Below are positions 48,889 to 58,528 of a stretch of DNA of 64,000 bases, piece by piece. A model generated the notes under the pieces. The model was not told the origin of the DNA, ran no database searches, and saw only the letters and a program-made list of their open reading frames with translations. Source of the stretch: Candidatus Binatia bacterium (GTDB taxonomy: Bacteria > Desulfobacterota > Binatia > HRBIN30); contig JAOAHD010000002.1 of NCBI GenBank assembly GCA_026415395.1, forward strand, positions 62,001 through 126,000, in the 5' to 3' direction. Every line of letters begins with the position of its first letter. The first letter of the stretch is position 1. The translations under genes and the position numbers were made by a program.

Positions 48889-51693
48889 ATGGGGCGCAAC
48901 GAAGGATGGCCGAAGCAAGCTTGGATTCTCGCGTTCGGCGGTGGGTTGTTCGCATTGTTGCCACCAACCACGAGTGTAGGTCGGCAAGTTGCCTTTGCGA
49001 ACCAAGGCGGGGTAGGGGCGCTGTTTCGTCCTGCCTGGGTGCCCAACTACGGTCAGGTTGACTCCCGTGTTGCCTTTTATGCGAACACCTTTGCGGGTAC
49101 CGCGGCCGTGCTGCGCGACGGCCGAGTCAGTTACACCGTGCGTCAAGCAGGCCGCTGTGCGGCGGCGAGCGAGTTGCGTCGACCGAGCCAGCCTGGTTGT
49201 GGGGATCAACAATGGACGATTTTCGAGGAACTGGAAGGCGGCAAGGTGCGAATGAGCGCCAGTGACCCAGGAAGTACTGTGACCCACTGGTTCCTGGGCA
49301 GCGACCCGCGTCGGTGGCGGTCGAACGTGCCAACATTCTCCACTGTAAAGCTGGGTGAGGTGTGGGCTGGCATCGAGGCGGAATTACGCTGTGGCACGCG
49401 CGATGTCGAGCGTGTGTTTGTGGTTTCTCCCAGTGGGAGGGTCGAGAGTATCCGGTTGCGACTTAAAGGAGCAACCGGCTTGCGGGTGGAGTCCGACGGT
49501 AGTTTGCGGGTGGACACCGGCTTGGGAGCGGTGCACTGGTCCGCCCCGGTTGCTTATCAGGTCATCGATGGGCAGCGGCGTGACGTGCCTGTGCGTTACC
49601 GCGTGCTGAGCGGTTCCAGAGTGGCGTTTTCGGTGGGCGAGTACGACCGCTCGGTACCGCTAGTGATCGACCCATATTTGAGCGCGACATTCCTTGGCGG
49701 GGCCCAGGACGATGTGGGTTATGCCGTGGTGCGTGCAACTGTGTTGAGCGTTGGGCAGGTGTTTTTCGTCGCTGGGGAGACAGCATCGCCATCGTTCCCG
49801 GGAGCTTCGTGGATGCCTGGATATCAGGGCACGAAGGCTGGCGGTCGCGATGCCTTCGTCGCTCGCCTTGCTGGTACCGGTCCTTCCGCTCTCAACCAAA
49901 TTAGCTTCTTTGGCGGTGGCAACGACGATGTCGCAACTGCAATCGGGGTGGACGGGGACCCCGCCTCATGGGTGTTCGTGGCTGGAACCACCCAATCGAG
50001 CGACTTGCCGGAAACAACGGGTAACGCTCAGGCGACGGCCGGCGGTGGGGGCGAAGACGGGTTTGTCGCGAGATTCACTCCGGACTTGAGCAGCGTGGAG
50101 GCAACTTACCTCGGTGGCAGCGGTCAGGACTCGATTCGTTCGGTTGCAATCTTTTCGGGGGAGGTTTTCGTTGGGGGGACGACCACGTCCGACGATCTCC
50201 CGGGTAAGGCCGGCGGTGGACAAGACACGCGCGCGGGCGGGCAAGACATGTTCGTTGCGCGACTCCAGAGCGATTTGAGTGGTATTGCCCAGAGCACCTA
50301 TTTAGGCGGTTCGGGTGATGACTTGCTGGCGCAGTTGGTGGTCGATGGGTCCACGCTGTTCATTGGCGGAGCGACGGACTCGCCGGACTTCCCGGCTGTA
50401 CTGGGCGGCGCGCAGTCTTCCCTTGCGGGCTTGAAGGACGGAGTCCTCGCCAAGATGTCGCCATCGCTTGTAAGCTCGCCGGTGCAGGCGACATACTTCG
50501 GTGGGTCCGGTTACGACCAAGTCGCGGGAATCGCCGTTGTTGGTCCTTACGTGTACGCAGCGGGCTGGACCGACAGCGGCGTTCTGCCGGGCACGACGGG
50601 GAGCTTGCAACCGACGTACGGTGGTGGCCCTGCTGATGGGTTTGTACTGCGAGTGGATAACTCGCTCAGCTCGGGCGTGGTTGCGACGTTCTTCGGCGGT
50701 ACGGCGGAGGACCGACTCAACGCGATCCAGGCATCTGGCGCTCAAGTCGTAACCGTGGGGACCACCGGATCTTCAGGGCTGCCGGGATTATCGGACGCGC
50801 TGCAACCTCTGCCGGGAGGGAACATCGACGGCGCTGTGGCCACCTTTTCGTCAGATCTTTCTTCGGGTGCGGCCAGCTTTTTTGGCGGAGCGCAGTTGGA
50901 TGAACTGCATCAGTTGGGCGTGTTTACGGACCTCTACGGCTTGCCCCGGTTGGTGGTGGTGGGGGCAACGGAATCCGACAACGTCCCTGGCACCGACTTC
51001 GCCGCTCAACCGAGTCGCACGGGAGGTAAAGACGCAGTGGTGGCTGAACTCCCGCTCCCCGCAAAATTTCACTGCCCGGTGCAGCCTGTGAGTGGCTGCC
51101 TGCAACCAGTGAGCAGTACGGTAACGATCCAAGACCGCACCGGCAGCGGCCCCGACCCTAACGCCAAGGACAAGTTTTCTTGGACTTGGCGCGGCTCGGC
51201 GACGACTTCTTCGTTCGAGGATTTCGGGAATCCCATGATTGGTGGGCGAACCAGCTATTTGCTTTGTGCTTACGACGCAAGCGGATTAGTCGAGCAAGTG
51301 AAATTGGCGTTGCGGCTTCAGCCGGGAGGAATTTGCGGGGCAGGCGGCCAAGCTTGCTGGAAGCGCGTCCTGAAAAAGGGAACCCAACTGGGGTACGCGT
51401 TCCGTGATCCCACACTTGCACAGTCCGGTGTCTCGCGGGTACTGCTGCGCCGACATCCGACAAATCCACTCAAGGACATCATCAAATTCACCGGACGCGG
51501 TGGAAACTTAGCGCTACCGGCGCCGGTAAGCCCTAGTCAGTATGCGGCGGTGGACGCCACCTTTCGTGTGCAACTATTGCGCAACGACGGAGCGCGCTGT
51601 TGGGAGACGGTTTGGTCCGGTACAGGCGTGCGCCGCAACACGGCGACGCTGTTCAAGGCTGTTTGTGGCGGTAAAGGCCAGCCGCCTTGTTGA
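48889..51693 (+). CDS. Secreted SBBP-repeat beta-propeller protein
   Basis: This 934-residue protein begins at the ATG at 48889 behind GGGGAGG with a hydrophobic leader (WILAFGGGLFALLPPTTSVG). Residues about 45-260 are the N-terminal domain commonly preceding SBBP repeats (VAFYANTFAGTAAVLRDGRV, VPLVIDPYLSATFLGGAQDD). At least six SBBP repeats follow (TYLGGSGQDSIRSVAIFSGE, TYLGGSGDDLLAQLVVDGST, TYFGGSGYDQVAGIAVVGPY), which fold as a beta-propeller. The last 200 residues are a separate cysteine-containing domain (SGCLQPVSSTVTIQD, GGRTSYLLCAYDASG, ARCWETVW) that recurs in the next gene. It is probably cell-surface or released. The function of this family is unknown. Confidence 0.85.
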   Translation: MGRNEGWPKQAWILAFGGGLFALLPPTTSVGRQVAFANQGGVGALFRPAWVPNYGQVDSRVAFYANTFAGTAAVLRDGRVSYTVRQAGRCAAASELRRPSQPGCGDQQWTIFEELEGGKVRMSASDPGSTVTHWFLGSDPRRWRSNVPTFSTVKLGEVWAGIEAELRCGTRDVERVFVVSPSGRVESIRLRLKGATGLRVESDGSLRVDTGLGAVHWSAPVAYQVIDGQRRDVPVRYRVLSGSRVAFSVGEYDRSVPLVIDPYLSATFLGGAQDDVGYAVVRATVLSVGQVFFVAGETASPSFPGASWMPGYQGTKAGGRDAFVARLAGTGPSALNQISFFGGGNDDVATAIGVDGDPASWVFVAGTTQSSDLPETTGNAQATAGGGGEDGFVARFTPDLSSVEATYLGGSGQDSIRSVAIFSGEVFVGGTTTSDDLPGKAGGGQDTRAGGQDMFVARLQSDLSGIAQSTYLGGSGDDLLAQLVVDGSTLFIGGATDSPDFPAVLGGAQSSLAGLKDGVLAKMSPSLVSSPVQATYFGGSGYDQVAGIAVVGPYVYAAGWTDSGVLPGTTGSLQPTYGGGPADGFVLRVDNSLSSGVVATFFGGTAEDRLNAIQASGAQVVTVGTTGSSGLPGLSDALQPLPGGNIDGAVATFSSDLSSGAASFFGGAQLDELHQLGVFTDLYGLPRLVVVGATESDNVPGTDFAAQPSRTGGKDAVVAELPLPAKFHCPVQPVSGCLQPVSSTVTIQDRTGSGPDPNAKDKFSWTWRGSATTSSFEDFGNPMIGGRTSYLLCAYDASGLVEQVKLALRLQPGGICGAGGQACWKRVLKKGTQLGYAFRDPTLAQSGVSRVLLRRHPTNPLKDIIKFTGRGGNLALPAPVSPSQYAAVDATFRVQLLRNDGARCWETVWSGTGVRRNTATLFKAVCGGKGQPPC

Positions 51694-51741
51694 GGGCGAT
51701 CGACAAATTCTGCTGGGTCGTCGGCCTCGAGGGAGGGAGCT

Positions 51742-52983
51742 ATGGATCAGAGTGCGCGATTTGTGGTCGCTCGAGAAGCCGCGCGACTGTTTGTCGCGGT
51801 GGTGTGTTTGGCAGTTGGAGCGTTCTTACCTGCAGGGACCTACGCTTATAATTGCGGAAACCGCCCGTTTGGATCGCCGTACACGGTGAGCCCGCAGAGC
51901 AACTTGGTGTCCGCGGTTACGAATTACACGATCTCCACTTTTGTGCCCACGCTCGATGGCTGCGACATCACGACGGGTACGATTTTTAAGCTAACGTTTC
52001 CTGGAACAACCGATGTCAGCGGGGTGCCGGCAGCAGGCGGCACGCTGAACGGCCAGCCCATCACTGTGTGGCCGCAAGCAACGGGCAATAGTTTGCACTT
52101 CCAGTCGCCCATCGCGGTGGCCAATGGAGCGGGTATCACGTTGATTTTGAACGGGATCGTGAATGACAGCACGCCCGGACAGAAATACCTGTCCATGTCT
52201 GCCAGCCCTGTACAAAACGGCTCCATAGGTGCAACCCAGTTGGGTCCTTATGACCTCTCCGTCCCTACCGCGACCCCGACTTTCACACGGACGTTCACTC
52301 GAACGCCTACGTTCACGCCGACGAACACCCCTACGGAGACCACCACTCCGACGCCGACCGTGACTCCTACGCCCACGCAAACGGCCACGCCCACCGACAC
52401 ACCGACGCACACGCCGACGATTACGCCGACCCCAACCCCGACGGCAACTCCATCATACGCCTATTGTGAAGCCGGCCCCTCGAGTGGCTGCCTGAGCGCT
52501 GGGGCAGGGACCTTGCGCATTCAAGATGCGGTCAACGACAACCGCGATTCCCTGACGTGGGTGTTCCGCAAAGGCCCTGCGTTATCTCAAAGCGCGTTTG
52601 GTGACCCCGTCATGGGTTCTACAAGTTACGCTCTTTGTATCTACAACGGCACGACATTGGTCATGGAGGCGCGGGTCGGACCCTCCGCTCTCGCCTGGAA
52701 GGCGATCAAAAATGGGTACCGGTATCGCGATCGCGCGGGCCTCGTTGACGGTTATCGACGGCTGGTGTTGAAGGGTGGCGTTGCTGGTCGCTCGCGCCTT
52801 GTCGCCCGCCTCGCGGGCAGTCCGGTGCCCCTACTGACGCCAGTCAGCCCGACGCAGTTCCTCGATGCCACCGCCGGTGTGATTGTGCAGCTTCGGCAAT
52901 CTGGCGGTGGTTGTTACGAGACCACGTTTACGCCATCCACTGTGCGCAAGAATTTGGGGAACAAGTTCGTCGCCAGGTACTGA
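51742..52983 (+). CDS. Secreted protein with Thr/Pro-rich linker and C-terminal domain shared with its neighbour
   Basis: This 413-residue protein starts at the ATG at 51742 preceded by GGGAGGGAG. It has a signal peptide (LFVAVVCLAVGAFLPAGTYA) and a beta-rich domain of about 140 residues (SPQSNLVSAVTNYTISTFVP). A threonine/proline-rich linker of about 60 residues follows (52270-52455, repeated TPT/TATPT words), then a C-terminal domain of about 180 residues. That domain aligns with the end of the protein encoded at 48889-51693 (SGCL, IQD, TSYALCIYNG, YRYRD, PVSPTQF, CYETTF). The linker resembles extracellular linkers that may be glycosylated. The molecular role is unknown. It ends 258 bp before the convergent ABC operon. 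Confidence 0.75.
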   Translation: MDQSARFVVAREAARLFVAVVCLAVGAFLPAGTYAYNCGNRPFGSPYTVSPQSNLVSAVTNYTISTFVPTLDGCDITTGTIFKLTFPGTTDVSGVPAAGGTLNGQPITVWPQATGNSLHFQSPIAVANGAGITLILNGIVNDSTPGQKYLSMSASPVQNGSIGATQLGPYDLSVPTATPTFTRTFTRTPTFTPTNTPTETTTPTPTVTPTPTQTATPTDTPTHTPTITPTPTPTATPSYAYCEAGPSSGCLSAGAGTLRIQDAVNDNRDSLTWVFRKGPALSQSAFGDPVMGSTSYALCIYNGTTLVMEARVGPSALAWKAIKNGYRYRDRAGLVDGYRRLVLKGGVAGRSRLVARLAGSPVPLLTPVSPTQFLDATAGVIVQLRQSGGGCYETTFTPSTVRKNLGNKFVARY

Positions 52984-53048
52984 GAGAAAACCAACTCGAG
53001 CACAAGCAGCGAAAGTGCCGGAGTGGTTGGTACGATCAGGATAGGCTG

Positions 53049-53068
53049 TTCGGGCGTTTCCGCCCGAA
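53049..53068. terminator. Strong hairpin between convergent genes
   Basis: TTCGGGCG-TTTC-CGCCCGAA is a perfect eight-base stem with a four-base loop, midway between the convergent ends at 52983 and 53241. Position and symmetry fit a bidirectional transcription terminator. The U-tract of a classical intrinsic terminator is missing on both sides. Confidence 0.5.
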
Positions 53069-53240
53069 GGCTCCCGCTCGGGTGCGACGTTCGCGTTTCC
53101 CCGCTGCATCCGTTCTACGACGCGAGTGGGTTGCTGCGGAGGGCCCGGCCCACGCGTGGGGGGGGCGCGTTGCACGGGGTTCTTCGTAGAGGTTGCGTAG
53201 AAAGCAGGCGCCAGAACGCGTGGCGGCAGTGGTTCAACTT

Positions 53241-54254
53241 TCACCCCGCGCGGCGCCAGCGGTCGAAGGCAGCGAGGAACAAAATCACCCAGCCTTGCAC
53301 CACGTAAACGACAACTGCGGACACACCCGCGGCGCGCTGCATGGCATTCGACCCGGCGTCGAGCGCTCCGAAAAATAGTGCCGCCAGCACCACGCCGAAG
53401 GGAGACAGCCGCCCGAGTAGCGCAACTGCAATCGCCGTGTAACCCCAACCGGGCGAGAAGCGCTCGTAAAGCCTGCGGGTGATTGCACTGAGTTCGACGC
53501 CCCCCGCAAGACCGGCTAAGGCGCCGCTGAACACGAAGGCCCAAAACAACCGGCGGCTGACCGCGATGCCGGCGAGCCGCGCTGCAGTTGGGTTAAGTCC
53601 GGCAGCACGCAACTCGAAGCCAACGCGCAACCGAAAGAGTCCGATGTGGGCCGCGATTGCTGCGAGCAAGGCCAGGAGCAAGCCAAGATGCAGCCGATAG
53701 GGGGCCAGTCGGGGTAGCTGGTAGGCCGCCGGCAGAGGATCGGTTTGCGGGTAGGTCCCGCCCTGCTCCATCAATGGCCCTTGCACGAGATAGCTCACGA
53801 GGGCGGCAGCGATGAAGTTGAGCATGATTGTGGCAATGACCTCGTTTACGCCCCGTTTGAGTTTGAGCACAGCCGCACAGCCGGCCCAGGCTGCGCCTCC
53901 CGCAGCAGCAGCCGCGAGCCCCAGGGCAAGCGCAGCCGCCTTCGGCAGCCACGCGCCGACCACTAGCGGTGTGGCGGCAAGTGCTAGCGCTCCGATCAGC
54001 AACTGTCCCTCCGCCCCGATGTTCCAGATGCCGGCACGAAACGACAGTGCGACAGCGAGGCCCGTGATCAGCAGCGGGCAGGCTTTGACCGCTAACTCCG
54101 CCAGGCTGTCGCGACTGCCAAAGGCTCCGTCGAGCAGTGCGGCGAACGCGAGTGCCGGGCTACTCCCGGTAAGCCAAACGACGGCGGCGCTCACGGCGAG
54201 GGCCAGGACCACGGCGGTTAGCGAGACACCGATCTCTACAGCCCAGCGGCGCAT
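53241..54254 (-). CDS. ABC transporter permease, nucleoside/BMP type
   Basis: This 337-residue inner-membrane permease of the branched-chain/sugar superfamily (BMP/YufP-like) has around nine to ten membrane segments and the conserved loop SFRAGIWNIGAEGQLLIGAL. The ATG at 54254 lies one base after the TGA of the ATPase gene, so it is part of the same operon. It should import nucleosides or a related ligand with the ATPase and binding protein upstream. Homologous operons usually encode a second, shorter permease immediately downstream. Here the next 250 bp contain no gene, so the permease pair appears incomplete. Confidence 0.88.
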   Translation of the reverse strand: MRRWAVEIGVSLTAVVLALAVSAAVVWLTGSSPALAFAALLDGAFGSRDSLAELAVKACPLLITGLAVALSFRAGIWNIGAEGQLLIGALALAATPLVVGAWLPKAAALALGLAAAAAGGAAWAGCAAVLKLKRGVNEVIATIMLNFIAAALVSYLVQGPLMEQGGTYPQTDPLPAAYQLPRLAPYRLHLGLLLALLAAIAAHIGLFRLRVGFELRAAGLNPTAARLAGIAVSRRLFWAFVFSGALAGLAGGVELSAITRRLYERFSPGWGYTAIAVALLGRLSPFGVVLAALFFGALDAGSNAMQRAAGVSAVVVYVVQGWVILFLAAFDRWRRAG

Positions 54255-54255
54255 A

Positions 54256-55827
54256 TCAGTTTGCCGAATTTGCTACGATGCCGCCCATCAATGCTCCGAG
54301 TTCTATTGGGTCGATGGGAGGCACCAACGGGGCACTGAGGCGGCCGCGATAGAGAACCGCCACGCGGTCGCTGAGCGCAAGGATTTCGTCGAGATCCGTG
54401 GAGATGAGGACTACTGCGGCGCCGTTCGTTGCCGCCGCGGCTAAGGTGTGAAACACGAAGCGAGTCGCAGCGAAGTCGAGTCCGCGCGTGGGGTTGGCAG
54501 CGATGAGAATTTCGGGTCTAGCGGCCAGCTCGCGAGCCAAAATCACGCGCTGCTGGTTTCCCCCGGAAAGGGTTCGCACCGGTGCGTCGAGGCCGGGTGC
54601 GCGAATGTTGTACTCTCGCACGAGGGCCTCCGCATGGGCGCGCGCTCGAGCCCAAGCGAGGGCACCGCTTGCACGGGTAAACTGCGCAAGCGTCCGGCAA
54701 TGTAGCAGCAAGTTCTCGAACACCGTCATTTCGAGAATCAGCCCTTCGCGGTGGCGATCGGGCGGCACGAACCCAACACCGGCTTCGAGAACATCTGTCG
54801 GTTTGCGGGGGGTAACTGGCGTTCCCGCAATGCGCAGCGTGCCTGTGCGTAGGGGCCGGAGGCCGGCGAGGACCTCGAAGAGTTCGCGTTGCCCATTGCC
54901 ATCCACGCCAGCAATGCCGAAGATCTCACCGGCGCGAACATTGAAGCTCACATCGCGCAGGGGGGTACCGAAGGGATCGTCCTCGGTGCCCACAGTTTCC
55001 AGTCGCAAAAGCTCTGCTCCGATGGAAGTCTGGGGCTTCGTCCACTCTGGTTGTCGTTCGCCAATCATCGCCTCGGCAAGCGTGTGCAGCTCGAAAAACG
55101 GCGCTTGGGCGCGGGCCACCACTTGGCCTTGGCGGAGCACGGTTACGCGGTCGGCAACTTCCGCCACTTCGGCAAGCTTATGGGAAATGAACAGTACGGC
55201 ACGCCCGTCTGTCCGCAGGCGGCGGATGAGGGCGAAGAGTTGCTGGGTTTCTTGCGGCGTGAGCACCGCGGTGGGCTCGTCGAGAATGAGCACGCGGTTG
55301 GCACCCACCAATGCTTTCAAGATCTCCACCCGCTGGCGCGCACCGACGGAGAGATCGGCAATAGGTGAGTCGAGTGGCGGGATATCGAGCCCTGTGGTCT
55401 CAGCCCAGCGCCTGGCCCGCTCGGCGAGCGTCCGTGACGCGATGCGCCACTCGCGCGGTTCGGCCAAGGCGAGCGCCAGGTTTTCCGCCACCGTCATCGA
55501 CTCGGCCAGGGCAAAGTGTTGGTGCACCATGGCGACGCCCAGCGCGCGGGCGTCGTTGGGGGAGCGCAACCGCACGGGGCGGCCCGCTAAACGAATTTCT
55601 CCGCTGTCGGGAAACTCCTCGCCCGCGAGGATGCGCATCAGCGTGGTTTTGCCCGCGCCGTTTTCTCCCACAATGGCATGGACCTCACCCGCATAGAATT
55701 CGGCATCCACACGAACCAACGCCGGGATCGTTCCGTACAGTTTGCGGATCCCGCGAACCTCGAGCACCACCCCGCCAGCGGAGGCCGCCAGCGTTGCAGG
55801 CGTGAGGCGGTTAGCGGTGACAACCAT
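54256..55827 (-). CDS. ABC transporter ATP-binding protein, nucleoside/BMP type (duplicated ATPase)
   Basis: This 523-residue protein has two tandem ABC domains. The first has a full Walker A ([16 protein letters not shown] near 55), a variant signature ([12 protein letters not shown]) and Walker [11 protein letters not shown]. The second has a degenerate Walker A ([14 protein letters not shown]), signature [15 protein letters not shown] and a Walker B-like [10 protein letters not shown]. Degeneracy of the second site is normal in this family. It starts 8 bp after the binding-protein stop and energises transport through the permease encoded next. Its cellular site is the inner side of the inner membrane. 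Confidence 0.9.
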   Translation of the reverse strand: MVVTANRLTPATLAASAGGVVLEVRGIRKLYGTIPALVRVDAEFYAGEVHAIVGENGAGKTTLMRILAGEEFPDSGEIRLAGRPVRLRSPNDARALGVAMVHQHFALAESMTVAENLALALAEPREWRIASRTLAERARRWAETTGLDIPPLDSPIADLSVGARQRVEILKALVGANRVLILDEPTAVLTPQETQQLFALIRRLRTDGRAVLFISHKLAEVAEVADRVTVLRQGQVVARAQAPFFELHTLAEAMIGERQPEWTKPQTSIGAELLRLETVGTEDDPFGTPLRDVSFNVRAGEIFGIAGVDGNGQRELFEVLAGLRPLRTGTLRIAGTPVTPRKPTDVLEAGVGFVPPDRHREGLILEMTVFENLLLHCRTLAQFTRASGALAWARARAHAEALVREYNIRAPGLDAPVRTLSGGNQQRVILARELAARPEILIAANPTRGLDFAATRFVFHTLAAAATNGAAVVLISTDLDEILALSDRVAVLYRGRLSAPLVPPIDPIELGALMGGIVANSAN

Positions 55828-55835
55828 CGGTTCCG

Positions 55836-56804
55836 CTAAAACTCGACGGTGGGCACGCGGATCGTACCCGCAATGATGGCTGCTCGGGTTTCTTCGAGCC
55901 GCTTCTTCACTTCGGCAGGAATCAAGTGTTCGAGGCGCGGGTTCAACACCAAATCGACGACGCCGTCTTTCATGCCTTTGCGCTCGATTCGCCCGACGAA
56001 TTTCCCTTCCTTCACTTCTTGGGCCACCTGTACAAACGCGCGCGGGATGTCGATCGTGGCGCTGGCGATGACTACGTCGGGCGCTACGTCGTTTTGGTTT
56101 TTGTTGGCTCCGAAAGCAAACACCTTCTTTTCTTGTGCCGCTTGAAACACTCCCAGGCCAGCGGCGTCGGCGTTGTGGAAGAGAAAGTCTGCCCCCTGCT
56201 GCACCAGAGCGAGGCTGGCGGTTTTCGCGCTGCCAACGTCTTCCCAGTTGCCGATGTACACGGTGGTCACTTGGAAGTCGGCGCGTGCCGCGTTCGCGCC
56301 TGCCTCGAAGGCCAAAATGGTGCTTTTCACTGAAGGGATTTCGATGCCACCGACGGCGCCCGCCTTGCCCGTTTTAGACATCAGCGCGGCGAGCATCCCT
56401 TCTAAGTAGGTTGCCTCCTCGAGCAGGAACCGCAGCGGCGCCATGTTCTTGCGCACCGTATTCCCCGAAGTGGTGATGAACACGGTGTTCGGATAGTCCG
56501 CAGCCACGGTAGCGGCCGCTTCTTGAAACTCGAACCCGTGCCCGAAGATCAGGTTGTACCCGCGGCGCGCAAAGTCGCGAAAACCCTCTTCGAATTCTGC
56601 CGGTGTCTTGGTTTGGATTTGGGCGATTTCCGCACCCAGTTGATCGCGGATTGCGAGCAGCCCTTCATAGGCGAGGGCGTTCCAGCCGGCGTCGCTCACG
56701 GGACCAGGGCTGAGTAGAGCAACTTTGAAGGGTTTCTTCTCCTCCGCATGGGCGGCTGCAAGCAGGAGCAGACCGGCGAGCGCCGACAGAACCAAGGTCT
56801 TCAT
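55836..56804 (-). CDS. BMP-family ABC transporter substrate-binding protein
   Basis: This 322-residue periplasmic binding protein of the basic membrane protein family has a signal peptide ([20 protein letters not shown]) without a lipobox. Motifs include [19 protein letters not shown] and [11 protein letters not shown]. It is the first gene of the leftward operon. It ends with TAG. Known relatives bind nucleosides, purines or autoinducer-type sugars, and the ligand here cannot be predicted. The gene is divergent from znuA with only 69 bp between the starts, so both promoters overlap that short interval. Confidence 0.9.
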   Translation of the reverse strand: MKTLVLSALAGLLLLAAAHAEEKKPFKVALLSPGPVSDAGWNALAYEGLLAIRDQLGAEIAQIQTKTPAEFEEGFRDFARRGYNLIFGHGFEFQEAAATVAADYPNTVFITTSGNTVRKNMAPLRFLLEEATYLEGMLAALMSKTGKAGAVGGIEIPSVKSTILAFEAGANAARADFQVTTVYIGNWEDVGSAKTASLALVQQGADFLFHNADAAGLGVFQAAQEKKVFAFGANKNQNDVAPDVVIASATIDIPRAFVQVAQEVKEGKFVGRIERKGMKDGVVDLVLNPRLEHLIPAEVKKRLEETRAAIIAGTIRVPTVEF

Positions 56805-56873
56805 GGCCTGCGGCTATAGCCAAGGCAATTTTGCGGCCGCAACCATTTGACGACAGGGCATTCGTTCGCGAGC

Positions 56874-57740
56874 ATGCCCCGGATGTTTTCAGCCAGCGCG
56901 CTTTTGCTCGTGTTGCAATTCGCGTTCGCGGCCTCGGCTTGGGCGGCGCAACCAAAAGTGGTGGCCACGATTTTCCCACTGGCTTCTTGGCTTGCGGAAT
57001 TGACGGAAGACACCGCGGAGGTGGAACAGCTTCTCCCGGCGGGGGCGAATCCCCATATGTTCGAGCCGCCGCCGGCCCAGGTGCGCGCACTCAGCCAAGC
57101 GATTTTGCTCGTAACCGTGGGAGCTGGCCTCGATGATTGGGCGGGCAAGATCGCCGTGGCAGCCGGGGGGAACTTGCACGTGCTGAGGCTCGCCGATCGC
57201 GTGCCCTTGCTGCCGCTCACGGGCGAACAGGGGCGGGATCCGCATTTTTGGCTCGACCCGATTCTCGTCCGCGACCATGTCATGCCCGCCCTCACCGATG
57301 CACTTGCGCGTGTGGCACCACAGCACGCCGGGGCGCATGCGGCCCGCGCTCGGCAGTGGAGCGAGGAGCTTTCGCGATTGGATGAGCGGCTGCGGCAGGA
57401 ATTGGCTCCGGTCCGCGGGCGCGCCTACATTGCCGTGCACTCTGCCTGGCGGTATTTCGCGCACCGCTATGGGCTGGTGGAGGCAGCCACTGTGGAACCC
57501 GTGCCCGGAAGGGAACTGTCAGCAAAGGAAATGATTGCGCTTGTCGAACAGGTACGCCGAAGCGGAGCCCGCGCGCTGATTGTGGAGCCCTACGTGTTCT
57601 CGAAAGTGGCAAGCCAAATTGCTGCGGAGACTGGCATCCGGTTGGTTACTGTGGATCCTTTCGGCGGGGGTGCGTTGCACGGGGGCTACATCCGGTTGAT
57701 GGAAGCGAACGCCCGGGCCTTTGTGGAGGCATTGCGATGA
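56874..57740 (+). CDS. znuA: Zinc ABC transporter substrate-binding protein
   Basis: This 288-residue cluster A-I binding protein has a signal peptide (MFSASALLLVLQFAFAASAWA). Metal-ligand signatures are AGANPHMFEP, DPHFWLDP, HSAWRYFAHRYG and DPFGGG, matching the three His and one Asp of ZnuA/MntC proteins. The charged histidine-rich loop of Escherichia coli ZnuA is missing, so manganese cannot be excluded. The ATG at 56874 (MPRMFS) is favoured; 56883 is an alternative. The next gene overlaps its stop (ATGA). No zur box could be identified. Confidence 0.87.
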   Translation: MPRMFSASALLLVLQFAFAASAWAAQPKVVATIFPLASWLAELTEDTAEVEQLLPAGANPHMFEPPPAQVRALSQAILLVTVGAGLDDWAGKIAVAAGGNLHVLRLADRVPLLPLTGEQGRDPHFWLDPILVRDHVMPALTDALARVAPQHAGAHAARARQWSEELSRLDERLRQELAPVRGRAYIAVHSAWRYFAHRYGLVEAATVEPVPGRELSAKEMIALVEQVRRSGARALIVEPYVFSKVASQIAAETGIRLVTVDPFGGGALHGGYIRLMEANARAFVEALR

Positions 57741-58525
57741 CGACCACGCCCGCGCTCGTTGTAGAGACCCGCAAGCTCGAAGTGCGGCTCGATGGCAGGC
57801 GCGTGCTGTGGGACATCGACTTAGCCATCCCGCCCGGACGCTTCGTTGGCATTATTGGTCCCAACGGCGCCGGCAAGACCACGCTCTTGCGTGTGCTGCT
57901 CGGGCTGGTGCCAGCCTCTGGTGGGGAGGTGCGGGTGTTTGGCTTTCCGCCTCTAGAGGCGCGCAAACGCGGCTCGCGCATCGGTTACGTGCCCCAGCGA
58001 CCGAAGTTCGACCCCTTTTTTCCTGTCTCCGTGTGGGACGTGGTCATGATGGGACGCGTGCCCCGCATTGGTTGGTTTCGCTGGCCACGACGGGAAGACC
58101 GTGTGCAAGTTGCCCGCGCGCTGGAGCTGGTGGGCATGCGCGGTCGCGAGCAGCGCCGGTTGGCGGAGCTTTCCGGGGGCGAACAACAACGCGTGTTTCT
58201 TGCGCGTGCGCTCTCCAGCGAGGCTCAACTGCTCCTGCTCGATGAAGCGACCACGGGCTTGGATTTACCCGCACAGCATGAGCTGTACGCCTTGCTGCAA
58301 CGCCTCCGGCAGCAGCTCGGGTTGACGATTGTGGCCGTATCCCACGACTTGCTGGAGCTGGCCGCCCACGCAGAAGAGCTTGTGTGCATCAACGGGACCA
58401 TGCACATTCACGGCAACCCGCAGGTGGTGTTGCACAGCCACGAACTGCGGGAAGCGTATCGCTGCGAGTTCGATTTCTTGTATGCCGACCGTGCCGGCCT
58501 CGATGCCGCGCACGGTGGAGAATGA
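57737..58525 (+). CDS. znuC: Zinc ABC transporter ATP-binding protein
   Basis: This 262-residue ATPase starts at the ATG overlapping the znuA stop. It has Walker [13 protein letters not shown] near residue 40, signature LSGGEQQRVFLARAL and Walker B LLLLDEATTGLD, plus the H-loop VAVSHDLLEL. The sequence FDPFFPVSVWDVVMMGR is typical of metal-type ABC ATPases. It pairs with the permease that begins three bases downstream. Confidence 0.92.
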   Translation: MTTTPALVVETRKLEVRLDGRRVLWDIDLAIPPGRFVGIIGPNGAGKTTLLRVLLGLVPASGGEVRVFGFPPLEARKRGSRIGYVPQRPKFDPFFPVSVWDVVMMGRVPRIGWFRWPRREDRVQVARALELVGMRGREQRRLAELSGGEQQRVFLARALSSEAQLLLLDEATTGLDLPAQHELYALLQRLRQQLGLTIVAVSHDLLELAAHAEELVCINGTMHIHGNPQVVLHSHELREAYRCEFDFLYADRAGLDAAHGGE

Positions 58526-58528
58526 GTG

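Noticed and set aside
53010-53050. tRNA-like sequence GCCGGAGTGGTTGG
   Set aside because: The rest of a cloverleaf, in particular the T-arm and acceptor complement, is absent.
54488-55696. 402-residue plus-strand open frame
   Set aside because: Shadow of the nucleoside-type ABC ATPase gene; serine/arginine-rich composition typical of antisense frames in GC-rich DNA.
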